Assembly (NCBI GenBank): GCA_964468205.1
Contig: CAYXVG010000010.1
Span: 73,556 to 137,555, forward strand
DNA: 64,000 bases
Origin: CAWELS01 sp964468205
Lineage (GTDB): Bacteria > Acidobacteriota > Terriglobia > Bryobacterales > Bryobacteraceae
Direction: 5' to 3'
In this document: one piece after another, positions 49,070-58,051 of the stretch
Layout: each line of letters opens with the position of its first letter
How positions within the stretch are numbered: position 1 is the first letter of the stretch
Position numbers and translations under genes: made by a program
The notes under the pieces: generated by a model
Told to the model about the DNA's origin: nothing
The model's input: only the letters and a program-made list of their open reading frames with translations
Databases searched by the model: none

Positions 49070-50134
49070 ATGAAACACATCCTTGTCGCCGGGGCGCGCC
49101 CGAACTTTATGAAGGTCGCCCCGATCCTTCGGGCCTTCTCCACCCATGCCCCGGACGAAGACGTTCTTCTCCTCCACACAGGCCAGCACTATAGCAGCAA
49201 CATGTCGGATAGCTTCTTCGAAGACCTCGGCATTCCTCCGGCGAATATCAATCTCGGAATCGGGTCAGGAAGCCACGCCGAACAAACCGCTCGGATCATG
49301 GTCGGCTTCGAGAAGGTCTGCCTCGACGAAAAGCCGGACTGGGTGCTCGTTGTGGGCGACGTCAATTCCACGGTGGCCTGCGCAATCACCGCCAAGAAAC
49401 TCGGCATCCGTGTCGCCCACGTCGAGGCCGGCCTGCGCTCACGCGACATGTCGATGCCCGAGGAGATCAATCGCCTCTGCACCGACGTGATCGCGGACCT
49501 GCTCTTCACCACCGATGAACTGGCGGACGAAAACCTCCGGCAGGAAGGCATCCGGGAGGAGAGAATCCGGCGCGTTGGCAACACGATGATCGATACGCTG
49601 CTCCGGCACATCGGTCAGGCCCGCGCCTTGCCGCCCCACCCGGCCGCATCCGGTGAAGCATACGCCGTGCTCACCATGCACCGTCCCTCGAATGTCGACC
49701 GTGTCGAGGACTTGGCGCGCCTGATAGAAGCCGTCAATGATGTCGCCGCGCGGATCCCCATCATCTTCCCTGTCCACCCTCGGACGGCCCCTCAGCTCCG
49801 CGAAGTGGAGCTTCATCGGAATCTTCGCCTGGTGGAGCCGATGAGCTATCTCCCGTTTCTCGCCCTGGTGGCCGGATCGCGCATGGTGCTCACCGACAGC
49901 GGCGGCATCCAGGAGGAAACCACGATTCTCGGCATTCCCTGTCTGACGATGCGCCCGAACACCGAGCGGCCCATCACATGCACAATCGGCACCAACGTTC
50001 TCGTTGGCGCAGACCCCGGCCGCATCCGGCGCGAAGCGTTCGCCGTGCTCGATGGCGCCTCCAAACCAGCCGCGGTCCCCGAAATGTGGGACGGCCATGC
50101 AGCCGAGCGTATCGTTGCGGCGCTCTGTGGCTGA
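49070..50134 (+). CDS. wecB: UDP-N-acetylglucosamine 2-epimerase, non-hydrolysing
   Basis: Interconverts UDP-GlcNAc and UDP-ManNAc for cell-surface polysaccharides; cytoplasmic. The 354-residue product begins MKHILVAGARPNFMKVAPIL at ATG 49070. The catalytic set of the family is visible: Asp in VVGDVNST, Glu in HVEAGLRS, Glu in MPEEINR and His in LTMHRPSNVD, with GSRMVLTDSGGIQEE and TMRPNTERPITC binding UDP. The upstream in-frame extension to 48992 is not conserved. It is convergent with a glycosyltransferase whose relatives occur in exosortase-linked exopolysaccharide loci. Confidence 0.93.
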   Translation: MKHILVAGARPNFMKVAPILRAFSTHAPDEDVLLLHTGQHYSSNMSDSFFEDLGIPPANINLGIGSGSHAEQTARIMVGFEKVCLDEKPDWVLVVGDVNSTVACAITAKKLGIRVAHVEAGLRSRDMSMPEEINRLCTDVIADLLFTTDELADENLRQEGIREERIRRVGNTMIDTLLRHIGQARALPPHPAASGEAYAVLTMHRPSNVDRVEDLARLIEAVNDVAARIPIIFPVHPRTAPQLREVELHRNLRLVEPMSYLPFLALVAGSRMVLTDSGGIQEETTILGIPCLTMRPNTERPITCTIGTNVLVGADPGRIRREAFAVLDGASKPAAVPEMWDGHAAERIVAALCG

Positions 50135-50137
50135 TCT

Positions 50138-51346
50138 TTACTTCCCGAGCACGGCTCCGTAGACAGTCTCATATCGCGCTACGCTCGCCGGCCAAGTCCG
50201 CTCCCGCTCGACAAACCTGCGCGCCGCGGCTTTACGACCGGGCCACAAGCCGGGGTTTTTTGTCACCTCTCCAACCACTCGTGCCAGTGCCCGGGCATCA
50301 CCGGCCGGGAAGAGCCAGCCAGTCTCCCCGTCCGTTATCAACTCCCGATGGCCGCCGACGTTGGAGGCCACCACCAGCCGGCCCCGAGCCATCGCCTCGA
50401 GCGGTTTGAGCGGCGTCACCATGTCCGTGAGCCGCGTGGCGTGCCGCGGATAGACGAAGATGTCCACGAGGTCGTAATAAAGACATACCTGATCATGAGG
50501 GACGCGGCCCGTGAACGTGATGCGGTCGCGCAAGCCGCGGTTCGCTGCGAGCTTTTGCAAACGCTCTTTCTCGGGGCCGCCCCCGACGATCAGCAGATGC
50601 ACCGCCGGCGTCTGGGCGACAATCGCCTCCATCGCCTCGAGAAGCACCTCAAGGCCTTCGTATGCATACATCGACCCGATGAAGCCCAGCACTGTCCGGC
50701 CGCGGAGGTCCAGCCCATTCGGCCCTACGCCTTCGGGCTCCCGCTCCGGCTCAAACGGGAAGTTTTCGATATCGACTGCGTTGGGGATAACTGCGACCTT
50801 ACCGGCGGGAATGCCGCGCGCCAGGATCTCCCGCCGTAAACCATCGCATATCGTGGTTACGCCATTAGCCTGACGCAGCACCCGCGTCTCCAGAGCCCGC
50901 GATACCCGGTAGCGGAGACTGCCTTCCCGGGTTGTCCCATGTGTGACCGCCGCGTCCTCCCATGAGGCTCGCATCTCATAAATCACCGGAATTCCCACCT
51001 CCCGGCCTACAGCCAGAGCCGCCATACCAGTCAGGCAGGGCGAATGTGCGTGCAGAATGTCCGGCAATCCGTTTCGCACCACCGTCCGCAGCCGGCGTTT
51101 CAGATCGCGAACCACGGCCCACTGATTCAGTGCGGGAAGCTCGTCATAAATCCTACCCTCCGGGAAGGTCCGGTGGAAACGGAATCCGTGGCTTTCCTCG
51201 ACCATCTGTCCCGGACCCTGCTTCGTGGTGGTGACGTGGGAAGTCTGCCAGCCTCGCGCCCGCTGCTCCCGCAGGATCGCCAACGTCCGGAACGAGTAGC
51301 CGCTCTGCAACGGCACGGAATGATCCAGAACATGGAGCACGTGCAT
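50138..51346 (-). CDS. Glycosyltransferase family 4, exosortase-locus type
   Basis: A 402-residue GT-B fold transferase. The N-terminus MHVLHVLDHSVPLQSGYSFR and the segment HVTTTKQGPG closely match the family annotated as exosortase A system-associated glycosyltransferase. The C-terminal half has the nucleotide-sugar part FIGSMYAYEGLEVLLEAMEA, then PRHATRLTDMVTPLKPLEAMARG with the conserved Glu of family 4. The start ATG 51346 is chosen because upstream codons lack similarity. It ends three bases from the wecB stop on the other strand. No exosortase or PEP-CTERM protein is in the window. Confidence 0.88.
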   Translation of the reverse strand: MHVLHVLDHSVPLQSGYSFRTLAILREQRARGWQTSHVTTTKQGPGQMVEESHGFRFHRTFPEGRIYDELPALNQWAVVRDLKRRLRTVVRNGLPDILHAHSPCLTGMAALAVGREVGIPVIYEMRASWEDAAVTHGTTREGSLRYRVSRALETRVLRQANGVTTICDGLRREILARGIPAGKVAVIPNAVDIENFPFEPEREPEGVGPNGLDLRGRTVLGFIGSMYAYEGLEVLLEAMEAIVAQTPAVHLLIVGGGPEKERLQKLAANRGLRDRITFTGRVPHDQVCLYYDLVDIFVYPRHATRLTDMVTPLKPLEAMARGRLVVASNVGGHRELITDGETGWLFPAGDARALARVVGEVTKNPGLWPGRKAAARRFVERERTWPASVARYETVYGAVLGK

Positions 51347-51416
51347 TTGCAATCGCTTCAGTCTAGCAAAACCTATGCACCGAGCAGTCGTGGAAAGGAC
51401 TCCGGTGTGGCGCCAG

Positions 51417-51620
51417 CTAACCCAGCGGCGGCTCATCGATCTCGGCCGCGCGCTCCCGCTCCTCCATCTCCTCTCTCTTCCAGGCAATCCAACTTTTTGC
51501 CGCCAGTCCCGCGAGGAGGATGAGAATGACCATCAGGAAGGCGCCTCGGAGTGTCGCAACGCCGATGAGGGCAAGGACTATATAGCCGACTAAGGATGCG
51601 TAGAACCTTCGCTTCGTCAC
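51417..51620 (-). CDS. Small membrane protein of unknown function
   Basis: A 67-residue protein with two predicted membrane helices, YASLVGYIVLALIGVAT and GAFLMVILILLAGLAAK, and a charged Glu/Arg-rich tail. I do not recognise a family. It lies 70 bases upstream of the glycosyltransferase on the same strand and may share its promoter. The composition pattern favours a real gene, but the short length leaves doubt. Confidence 0.55.
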   Translation of the reverse strand: MTKRRFYASLVGYIVLALIGVATLRGAFLMVILILLAGLAAKSWIAWKREEMEERERAAEIDEPPLG

Positions 51621-52123
51621 GATGATCTTCTCCCGGTGGTCGTGCTGCGGGGGGTTATTCTCCTAGTATCACTCGGACGATGGAGACAGGCCAAACAGGT
51701 AATTTAGGGCGAGAATTCAGGGTTTCACCGGAGCAACAAACCACCTTCGAATCCGGCACAATAGCCGATGAAGCTATTAGGGAGATACACCTTGTAGGCG
51801 TGTCTTAAGGCGTTTCAACTTGGCACTCCAGTTCCAAAGTGAAACGCCGCTCGCGTTCTGATTGTTTCGATTTGGAACGGCGGCTGGAACAGGGTCGGGA
51901 AACCCCCGCCGCCGGTAGTGGACGCGGGAGCAGATGAACAACGGCTTCGCGCCGTTGATTCGCTTATGTTTCTGGTATCGGCAGGGAGAAGTGACTCGGC
52001 GCAAGTAGGTCTTTCACCGTAGAGTGCGGAAATGGCTTCCGGGATGCACAAGCTATCGATGTCAGCGCAGTCGGCTGATAGCGCGGTTAGGGCGTTTCCG
52101 GCGCCAAAGATGAGGACTCCAAG
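51621..52123. other. Long non-coding stretch upstream of the sigma factor gene
   Basis: About 500 bases without a credible gene. It holds a perfect hairpin CAACGGC-TTCGC-GCCGTTG at 51939-51957 and an imperfect stem GCTA...TAGC enclosing TCAGC...GCTGA at about 52051-52081. A putative long 5' leader of the sigma factor gene would include both. No tRNA, known riboswitch or mobile element is recognised, and the frames on the minus strand look like chance. Confidence 0.5.
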
Positions 52124-52885
52124 ATGCTAATGAATCATTTGACCGAGATCGTAGCAGAGGACAACAATCCACGCGACAAGGTGGTTTTGGAGCATCTGCC
52201 TCTCGTCAAGGCAATCGCGGTTCGCGTTCATGAGAACCTCCCCGTGCATGTCGATCTGGACGATCTCGTTCATGCCGGCATTCTGGGTCTTTTTGACGCG
52301 GTTACGAAATATAATCCGGAGAAGAAGGTCGCGTTTTCCAGCTATGCGAAGCATCGAATCAAAGGCGCCATTCTTGATAGCCTAAGACAGCTAGACTGGG
52401 CCTCGCGGGACCTTCGACGCCGGCACAAGCAGGTGGAAGCGGCCACCCAAAGCCTGGCCGCGGCCCTTCACCGCAACCCCACGGAAGAAGAAGTTGCCAA
52501 CAAGCTGGGGGTGGAGCAAAACCGTTGGCGCCAGATGATGATCGACCTTCGCAATGTTGGGTTGATCTCTGCGTCCACCCGAGGTCCGGAGGGAGAAGAC
52601 CTGCCAGCCCCGGATTTTCCCAGCCGTCCCGACACTCAGCCAGACCGGATGTGCGCCCGCGAGCAACTGCGCGCTGTGCTGCTCGGTGCGATGCAGGCCC
52701 TTCCGGAACGCTACCGGAAGGTTGTCCTGCTTTACTACAGCAATGAAATGACGATGAAGGAGATTGGAGGGCTGCTCGGCATCAACGAAAGCCGGGTTTC
52801 GCAGATCCACAAATCGGCTCTCGAGAAGATGGCGGTTGTCCTTGAGTCCAACGGGATTCACTCGAGCAACGCCTTTGCTGACTGA
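52124..52885 (+). CDS. RNA polymerase sigma factor, FliA/WhiG family
   Basis: A 253-residue sigma-28-like factor. Region 2 reads DLDDLVHAGILGLFDAVTKY and FSSYAKHRIKGAILDSLRQL followed by DWASRDLRRR, typical of the FliA/WhiG group. Region 3 is NPTEEEVANKLGV and region 4 MKEIGGLLGINESRVSQIHK. GAGGA lies seven bases before the ATG at 52124. No flagellar, anti-sigma or sporulation genes are nearby, so the regulon is unknown; it may control motility or a stress/developmental programme. It converges with sppA. Confidence 0.92.
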   Translation: MLMNHLTEIVAEDNNPRDKVVLEHLPLVKAIAVRVHENLPVHVDLDDLVHAGILGLFDAVTKYNPEKKVAFSSYAKHRIKGAILDSLRQLDWASRDLRRRHKQVEAATQSLAAALHRNPTEEEVANKLGVEQNRWRQMMIDLRNVGLISASTRGPEGEDLPAPDFPSRPDTQPDRMCAREQLRAVLLGAMQALPERYRKVVLLYYSNEMTMKEIGGLLGINESRVSQIHKSALEKMAVVLESNGIHSSNAFAD

Positions 52886-52935
52886 CCCGTATCGCATTGG
52901 CCCAGATTCCACTCGTCCACCGGCTGGCGATTCGG

Positions 52936-54660
52936 CTACTTCACTTCTAGTCGATACGGCATCATCCGCCAGATTCCCGGTTCTGGCAGTTGCGGTAGCT
53001 TGATGCGACCACTGAACTGCCCCAAGGCTCCGCGGACTACTGATTCCCCATCTTGATCCAGTAGAAACTCCCAGAAACTGCGTGCCTGCGGAAACGGTAC
53101 CAAGTGAACCTGCTCTTCGGCCGGAATTCCAGCTTCTTCCTTGAGGATTGCGATCGCCTCGTCCAGCCCTCCAAGTTCGTCCACCAATCCGTTCTCCCTC
53201 GCTTGTTCTCCGAGCCAAACGCGGCCCTGGGCAAGCGGTTCAATCTCTTCCAGCGGGCGGTTCCGGCCTTCGGCGACGACGCCGAGAAAGGTATCGTAGA
53301 CAGCGGTGATCCCTTCCCGCAGTTTGTCTCGCGCCTCTCCCTCGAGCGGAGTGTAGTCGGAGTCGATATCGGCAAACCGTCCCCTTTTGAGGATTTCCTT
53401 TCTAACACCCATTTTGTCGTAGAGGCCCCGCAAGTTCAGTTTCCCGTAAATGACGCCGATCGACCCGGTGAAGGTGTTTGGGTAGGCAACCACAGGATCG
53501 CCGGTCATGGAAATGTAATAGCCGCCCGACGCCGCCACGTCCGACATCGAAATCACCATCGGCTTCTCTTCACTCAGCAGTTTCACTTCGCGTAGGATTT
53601 CGTCAGAAGCGATCGCATCGCCGCCAGGCGAGTCCACTCTCAGGATCACCCCAATCACCTTATCGTTCTCGCGCACCTGGCGGAGCAACTTGATGAAGCT
53701 TCGCGACCAGATTCCGTCATCTTCGCCGAATCCCGTATCCCCGGAACCCGCCAGGATGGTTCCGGAGCCAACGACCAGGGCAATCTGCTTATTGCCGGTT
53801 GCCGCCGGCTGGCCAGCGACCGCCCTGGCGTAAGACCGGTGGCTGATCTTGACGGTCGTCTTGTGTCCGGTCTCTTCACGCAGGCCCTCGTACATCTGGT
53901 CTTCGTACTGCAGGATGTCGATCAGCCCCTTTTCCATGGCTTGCGGCGCAAGAAACGGACCCTCGTCTAGAATTGCCCGCACTTGGTCCGGACTCAGTCC
54001 CCTGGACTCGCCGACGGCCGCCAGCAGATGTTCATACAACTCATCCAGCAGCGAATTCAAAACCTCCCGCGTCGCTGGACTCATCGTGTCCTGCGTGAAC
54101 ATATCGCCGGCATCTTTGTACCTGCCCGCACTCTCGATCTCAACCTTCACCCCCACTTTGTCAAGGCCCGCCTTCACGTACATGGCCTCCACGCGAAGCC
54201 CTTTTAAATTGAGCGTGTCCTCTCGCGCCATGTAGATCTTATCCGCGGCGCTGGCTAGATAGTATTCAGCGGTGCCCGGGCGGTGGAGGTACGCCACAAG
54301 CGGCTTGCCGCTCTCCTTGAACTTCATCAGTCCCGCCCGGATCTCCTGGAGCTTTCCCCAGCCTACACCGAGTGAGCCGGGCGTCAGGACCGCGGCCTCA
54401 ATCTTCGGATCCTCGGCCGCTGCGCGCAGCAACGACCACACCTGATGCACCGTAACGGGAGTTCGTGACTCGAACGCAGGAAAGGGAAGCTGCATCTGGG
54501 GCCGCTCCGGAAATGACCCCTGAAGGTTGAGCACCAGGGTGGACCTCGCCTGTACTGCAGGAGCTTTCTCGCTCACGCGGGCCAGAGAGAAGAGAAGTAC
54601 CAATCCAGCCAATCCAGCCAGCGCGAGGCCGGTAATCAATCCGATGACAAATTTCTTCAT
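52936..54660 (-). CDS. sppA: Signal peptide peptidase SppA, 67-kDa type
   Basis: Membrane-bound serine/lysine protease that degrades leftover signal peptides from the periplasmic side. About 574 residues, with an N-terminal membrane helix (VIGLITGLALAGLAGLVLLF) and two ClpP-like domains in tandem. The catalytic Lys182 lies in GRYKDAGDMF of the first domain and the nucleophile Ser378 in DVAASGGYYIS of the second; SPGGDAIASDE is also conserved. AGGAG lies seven bases before the ATG at 54660, preferred over the GTG at 54666. It follows a Tat-exported isomerase gene after 22 bases. Confidence 0.94.
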   Translation of the reverse strand: MKKFVIGLITGLALAGLAGLVLLFSLARVSEKAPAVQARSTLVLNLQGSFPERPQMQLPFPAFESRTPVTVHQVWSLLRAAAEDPKIEAAVLTPGSLGVGWGKLQEIRAGLMKFKESGKPLVAYLHRPGTAEYYLASAADKIYMAREDTLNLKGLRVEAMYVKAGLDKVGVKVEIESAGRYKDAGDMFTQDTMSPATREVLNSLLDELYEHLLAAVGESRGLSPDQVRAILDEGPFLAPQAMEKGLIDILQYEDQMYEGLREETGHKTTVKISHRSYARAVAGQPAATGNKQIALVVGSGTILAGSGDTGFGEDDGIWSRSFIKLLRQVRENDKVIGVILRVDSPGGDAIASDEILREVKLLSEEKPMVISMSDVAASGGYYISMTGDPVVAYPNTFTGSIGVIYGKLNLRGLYDKMGVRKEILKRGRFADIDSDYTPLEGEARDKLREGITAVYDTFLGVVAEGRNRPLEEIEPLAQGRVWLGEQARENGLVDELGGLDEAIAILKEEAGIPAEEQVHLVPFPQARSFWEFLLDQDGESVVRGALGQFSGRIKLPQLPEPGIWRMMPYRLEVK

Positions 54661-54682
54661 CCACAAACTCCTGACGGTCCGG

Positions 54683-55573
54683 CTACGCTCCGGAAAGAAT
54701 CAAGTCCACCCGGCGGCCGATTTCGCTAACTTCCGCCTGGCCTCCGCCTTTCACCTCGACCGTCGCGGTATCGCTGAAGCCGGTCTCCTTCAGTGCCGTG
54801 TAGACTGCCGGCCAGTCGACCTCCCCTTCCCGCAGCGCCACAAACTCTGCGATCCGCTGTCCGGAGTCCGCGTCGCGCCGGAAAAGAAAGTCCTTGAAAT
54901 GCACCTTTACGATGCGCTTCCCGAGCGTTCGAATCCAATCCTGTGGGTAGCCGAAGAGTACGACGTTGCCGACATCGAAGTATGCGTGCAGCCAGGGGCT
55001 TTCGAATTCGTCAACGTAGCGGGCGAATTCGAGGGGGCTGAGCAAGAACTTGTTCCACACGTTCTCCACTGCAATTACCACCCCGAGTTCCTTTGCGAGC
55101 GGAAGCAGCTTCCGGATCTCTTTTTGCGAGCGCCTGTACGCCTCGGAATAGCTGGTTTCCGGATTGACCACCGCCGGTACCAGAAGGACAGTGTCGGCGC
55201 CCCACAAGCGGGCGTTGCGGAGGCTCGCCTCCATGCATTCGACGCTACGCGAGACCTCGGCCGGGTCGCCCGAAGATAACGGGTATTTCCAATGGTCGCT
55301 GTTCATCACCGAGTGAACCCGTAAGCCGGTCGTCCGCGAGGCGTCCAGTATCTCCTGTGCTTCGGCCATGTCCCGCACCGTCGGGCACTCCATCTCATCG
55401 AAGCCGGCCTCCCGGGCCATTCGGAAACGCTCTTCAACGCTCAATTCCTGCGGTAGCATTCCGAGCAAGATACCCTTCTTAATTGGTAGCCGTGCCGCTG
55501 CGCCGAGGCGGCCACCGGAAAACCAAAACGCCGCAGCCGATGCTGCGGCGTTCACGAAGCTGCGTCTCTCCAT
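54683..55573 (-). CDS. Sugar phosphate isomerase/epimerase, Tat-exported
   Basis: A 296-residue TIM-barrel protein with a Tat-type start, MERRSFVNAAASAAAFWF. Strand motifs of the AP-endonuclease-2 family are LGVVIAVENVWNKF (metal Glu), LHAYFDVGNVVLFG (Asp), IVKVHFKDFLF (His and Lys) and TATVEVKGGG (Glu), so the divalent metal site appears complete. Exported relatives are common in Acidobacteria and Planctomycetes, and their substrates are mostly unknown. It is 22 bases upstream of sppA on the same strand, and a hairpin at 55603-55625 separates it from the response regulator. Confidence 0.85.
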   Translation of the reverse strand: MERRSFVNAAASAAAFWFSGGRLGAAARLPIKKGILLGMLPQELSVEERFRMAREAGFDEMECPTVRDMAEAQEILDASRTTGLRVHSVMNSDHWKYPLSSGDPAEVSRSVECMEASLRNARLWGADTVLLVPAVVNPETSYSEAYRRSQKEIRKLLPLAKELGVVIAVENVWNKFLLSPLEFARYVDEFESPWLHAYFDVGNVVLFGYPQDWIRTLGKRIVKVHFKDFLFRRDADSGQRIAEFVALREGEVDWPAVYTALKETGFSDTATVEVKGGGQAEVSEIGRRVDLILSGA

Positions 55574-55602
55574 GACCTGATTTTACACTGCCAACTCGAG
55601 TA

Positions 55603-55625
55603 TGCCGCGTCAGTCCCCCGCGGCA
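55603..55625 (-). terminator. Hairpin after the response regulator gene, no U-tract
   Basis: TGCCGCG (55603-55609) pairs with CGCGGCA (55619-55625) around a nine-base loop, starting seven bases after the response regulator stop. No T-run follows on the minus strand. Confidence 0.4.
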
Positions 55626-55631
55626 CGGAAC

Positions 55632-56297
55632 CTACGCAAGGTTCGGTAGCTTGATGATCTTCTTCTGAATGGCGTACTGGACGAGTTGCGCCTTGTTGTG
55701 GATATCCAGTTTGCGCATCAGGTTGAACTTGTGCGCCTCAACGGTCTTGACGCTGAGATTGAGGTCGCACGCGATCTCTTTTACCGAGTTTCCTTCGGCG
55801 AGCATCTTTAGCACTTCTCGTTCGCGAGGGGTTAGCGTGGCGAATCGCGGCAAACGGTTTGCCGACTTGATTCGCGACCGGAAATCATCGACCAGTTGCG
55901 AAAGCATCCGCGGGCTGAGGTAGCTGCCGCCGCGAACGATGTCACGCATCGCCGAAACAAGCTGCTGCGAGGGGCTGTCCTTCAGCACGTAGCCGCTCGC
56001 GCCGACTTCCATTCCCTCAACCAGGTAATCTTCGTCGTCGTACATGGTGAGGAACAGAATCTTGGTCTCGGGACGATTCTTGCGGATCTGTCGCGTGGCC
56101 TCGAAACTGCTCAAGCCGGGCATCCCGATGTCCATGAGGATGAGGTCCGGACGTGTCTCTCTCGCCTGCTCCACCGCCTCCCCGCCGTTCGGGGCTTCCC
56201 CGACGACTTCCATATCGGGCTCCGCCGCGATTAGTGTCTTCACGCCTTGACGGAATAGCGTGTGGTCATCCGCCAACAATACTCGAATCTTGCCCAT
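55632..56297 (-). CDS. NarL/LuxR-family response regulator
   Basis: A 221-residue regulator: receiver domain (residues 4-120) with the acidic pair Asp10/Asp11, phospho-acceptor Asp56 in LILMDIGMP and Lys106 in GYVLKDSP, then a linker and a LuxR-type helix-turn-helix, TLTPREREVLKMLAEGNSVK and EIACDLNLSVKTVEAHKFNL. It is the downstream gene of a histidine kinase on the same strand, 57 bases away, and the pair should form one two-component system. Target genes are not evident. Confidence 0.94.
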   Translation of the reverse strand: MGKIRVLLADDHTLFRQGVKTLIAAEPDMEVVGEAPNGGEAVEQARETRPDLILMDIGMPGLSSFEATRQIRKNRPETKILFLTMYDDEDYLVEGMEVGASGYVLKDSPSQQLVSAMRDIVRGGSYLSPRMLSQLVDDFRSRIKSANRLPRFATLTPREREVLKMLAEGNSVKEIACDLNLSVKTVEAHKFNLMRKLDIHNKAQLVQYAIQKKIIKLPNLA

Positions 56298-56354
56298 AGC
56301 ACTTATCCGGTTCCTATATCTGCCCGGCCTCGAAGCCGTGCGCGATGCCTGCGG

Positions 56355-57980
56355 TTATATGGCTTCCGGAATCGGCAACTCCGCAGTTACTCTGGTTCCC
56401 CGGCGTTTCTTCCGGCCGCGAATTCGTTCGCTTGTTACTTCGAAGTTGCCTCCGAGCAACGTGACCCTTTCCCGCATGCCGGCTAGCCCGAACGAGTTGC
56501 TTTTCGCCAGCGCTTCGGAAACCAGAAAACCGACTCCATCATCCTCCACAACTAATCTCAGTACTCCATCGGCTGAAGTCAGGGAAATATTTACATTGGA
56601 GGCTTTAGAATGCTTAGCGATGTTATTCAAGCACTCCTGTACCAGCCGGTACACGATCGTCTCTACCCGCTTGGGTAAGCGGTCGAGCGGCGAGAGACCC
56701 AGCCTCACCTGACAAGAGTGGAGTTGCCGGAAACGGCTTAACAACCGCCTTAGGGCCGCTCCCAAACCCAATTGCTGCAACACGGCCGGACTCAAGGCCG
56801 CAATCAGCCGCCGCATCTCGAGAATCGTATGCTCGGTGATTTTGCGGATGTCGCCGATCTCTCCGTGCAGTGCCGATTTCTCGTCCATGTTCCGTTGCAG
56901 CATTTCGAGCCGCAGCCGAATATACAACAAGCTCTGCCCGGCCTCGTCGTGCAACTCGCGGCTGATCCTCCGCCGTTCCTCCTCTTCGACATGAAGCATA
57001 TGTTCGGCGAGCCGGCGCACCTGCTCCTCCCGGGCCGCCAGGTCTTCGACAAGTTTGGCCTTCTCCGCCGCAACCGTGCATCGCTCCGCCGCCGCCTCGA
57101 GCAACTCCTGTTCCCGGGCCAGCCACTCGTAGCGCTTGTCGAAGGCGAACTGCATCACTCCTGTCAGACGCCCGTCGGCAATTAACGGCACCGACCAAGC
57201 AGATGGAAACCGCTCTTTCCATCTCGAATCGAGCAGAGGGGCTCTGGAAGAGGTGGATACATGGATGCAACGGGGCTTCAGAAGTTGCCGTTTCCGGACC
57301 ACCCGGGTCGTGACCGGCCCTATCCCGTTTCTCAGCCGATGACCCTCCGCCCCGAGCTGAGCCTGCATTACCCACTGCCCGTTCTCCTCGTCGAGCAGAA
57401 ACAGCGCCGCCTCCGTTGCCTCGCAAAACCTTCTGAGGACCAGCAGCGAACGTTCCAGCAGCTCTTCGAGAGTTCGCGCTTCCAACTCCGCGCGGAATAG
57501 CTCATAGAAGGCCTGCGCCTCGGTCTCGCGGACCTGGTAATAGGCGCGATTCAGGGTCAGCAGAATACAGAACTGAAGTTGTTCCCGCACCCACTGGTAC
57601 TCTTTGTACTCGCTGGGGGCAAGTTTCCGCAGTTCCTCGGATAGCAGCCTATCGTACTCAGCCAGCGCGCCCGTGATATCGCTAGGAGGCAAGTTCAGCT
57701 TCGCCAGCCGCCGGCCGTTATACTCTACTTGCTCGAGGAACACCTCGATCCGTCTTCCCCGGCCAAGGAGGCGAAAGGCGGCACCTGGTGTTATCGCCGA
57801 GAGCGCCGTGCGTTGCCGGGGAGCCAGCCCGAGGCTTTGCAGCACGGCGACGAAGCGGGCCTCCAGGGAGTTGAGCCGGGGTCTCACCGTCTTGCCGAGC
57901 TGCTGAACACGAACCTTCAGCGCTTCGCTTAGGACGTTGGCAGCGTCCGCCAGGGCCGGTGATGCCGATCTCGTTGACAC
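56355..57980 (-). CDS. Sensor histidine kinase, NarX/DegS-like, with GAF domain
   Basis: A 541-residue soluble kinase. Residues 1-160 form a helical region I cannot assign, 165-305 a GAF domain (LLDEENGQWVMQAQLGAEGH, VPLIADGRLTGVMQFAF), and a coiled-coil connector leads to the HisKA_3 domain with phospho-acceptor His344 in SRELHDEAGQSLLYIRLRLE. The ATPase part follows with RLVQECLNNIAKHSKASNV as N box, VEDDGVGF as G1 box and FGLAGMRERV. There is no membrane segment, so the signal is cytoplasmic or dissolved gas-like. The frame begins with GTG 57980. Partner of the regulator that follows. Confidence 0.92.
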   Translation of the reverse strand: MSTRSASPALADAANVLSEALKVRVQQLGKTVRPRLNSLEARFVAVLQSLGLAPRQRTALSAITPGAAFRLLGRGRRIEVFLEQVEYNGRRLAKLNLPPSDITGALAEYDRLLSEELRKLAPSEYKEYQWVREQLQFCILLTLNRAYYQVRETEAQAFYELFRAELEARTLEELLERSLLVLRRFCEATEAALFLLDEENGQWVMQAQLGAEGHRLRNGIGPVTTRVVRKRQLLKPRCIHVSTSSRAPLLDSRWKERFPSAWSVPLIADGRLTGVMQFAFDKRYEWLAREQELLEAAAERCTVAAEKAKLVEDLAAREEQVRRLAEHMLHVEEEERRRISRELHDEAGQSLLYIRLRLEMLQRNMDEKSALHGEIGDIRKITEHTILEMRRLIAALSPAVLQQLGLGAALRRLLSRFRQLHSCQVRLGLSPLDRLPKRVETIVYRLVQECLNNIAKHSKASNVNISLTSADGVLRLVVEDDGVGFLVSEALAKSNSFGLAGMRERVTLLGGNFEVTSERIRGRKKRRGTRVTAELPIPEAI

Positions 57981-58051
57981 TCAATCGTTCTATCGGAACA
58001 GGGTGTTCTACCCTTTAGGGAATTTCCGGGATTCGTTCTCGGGGATTGGCC

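Noticed and set aside
51745..51760. TTCGAATCC, like the T-loop of a tRNA
   Set aside because: The bases on both sides cannot form a T-stem, and no anticodon or acceptor stem is found upstream.
51939..51957. Perfect hairpin considered as a terminator
   Set aside because: There is no T-run on either strand and no gene ends close by, so it is only noted as a structure.
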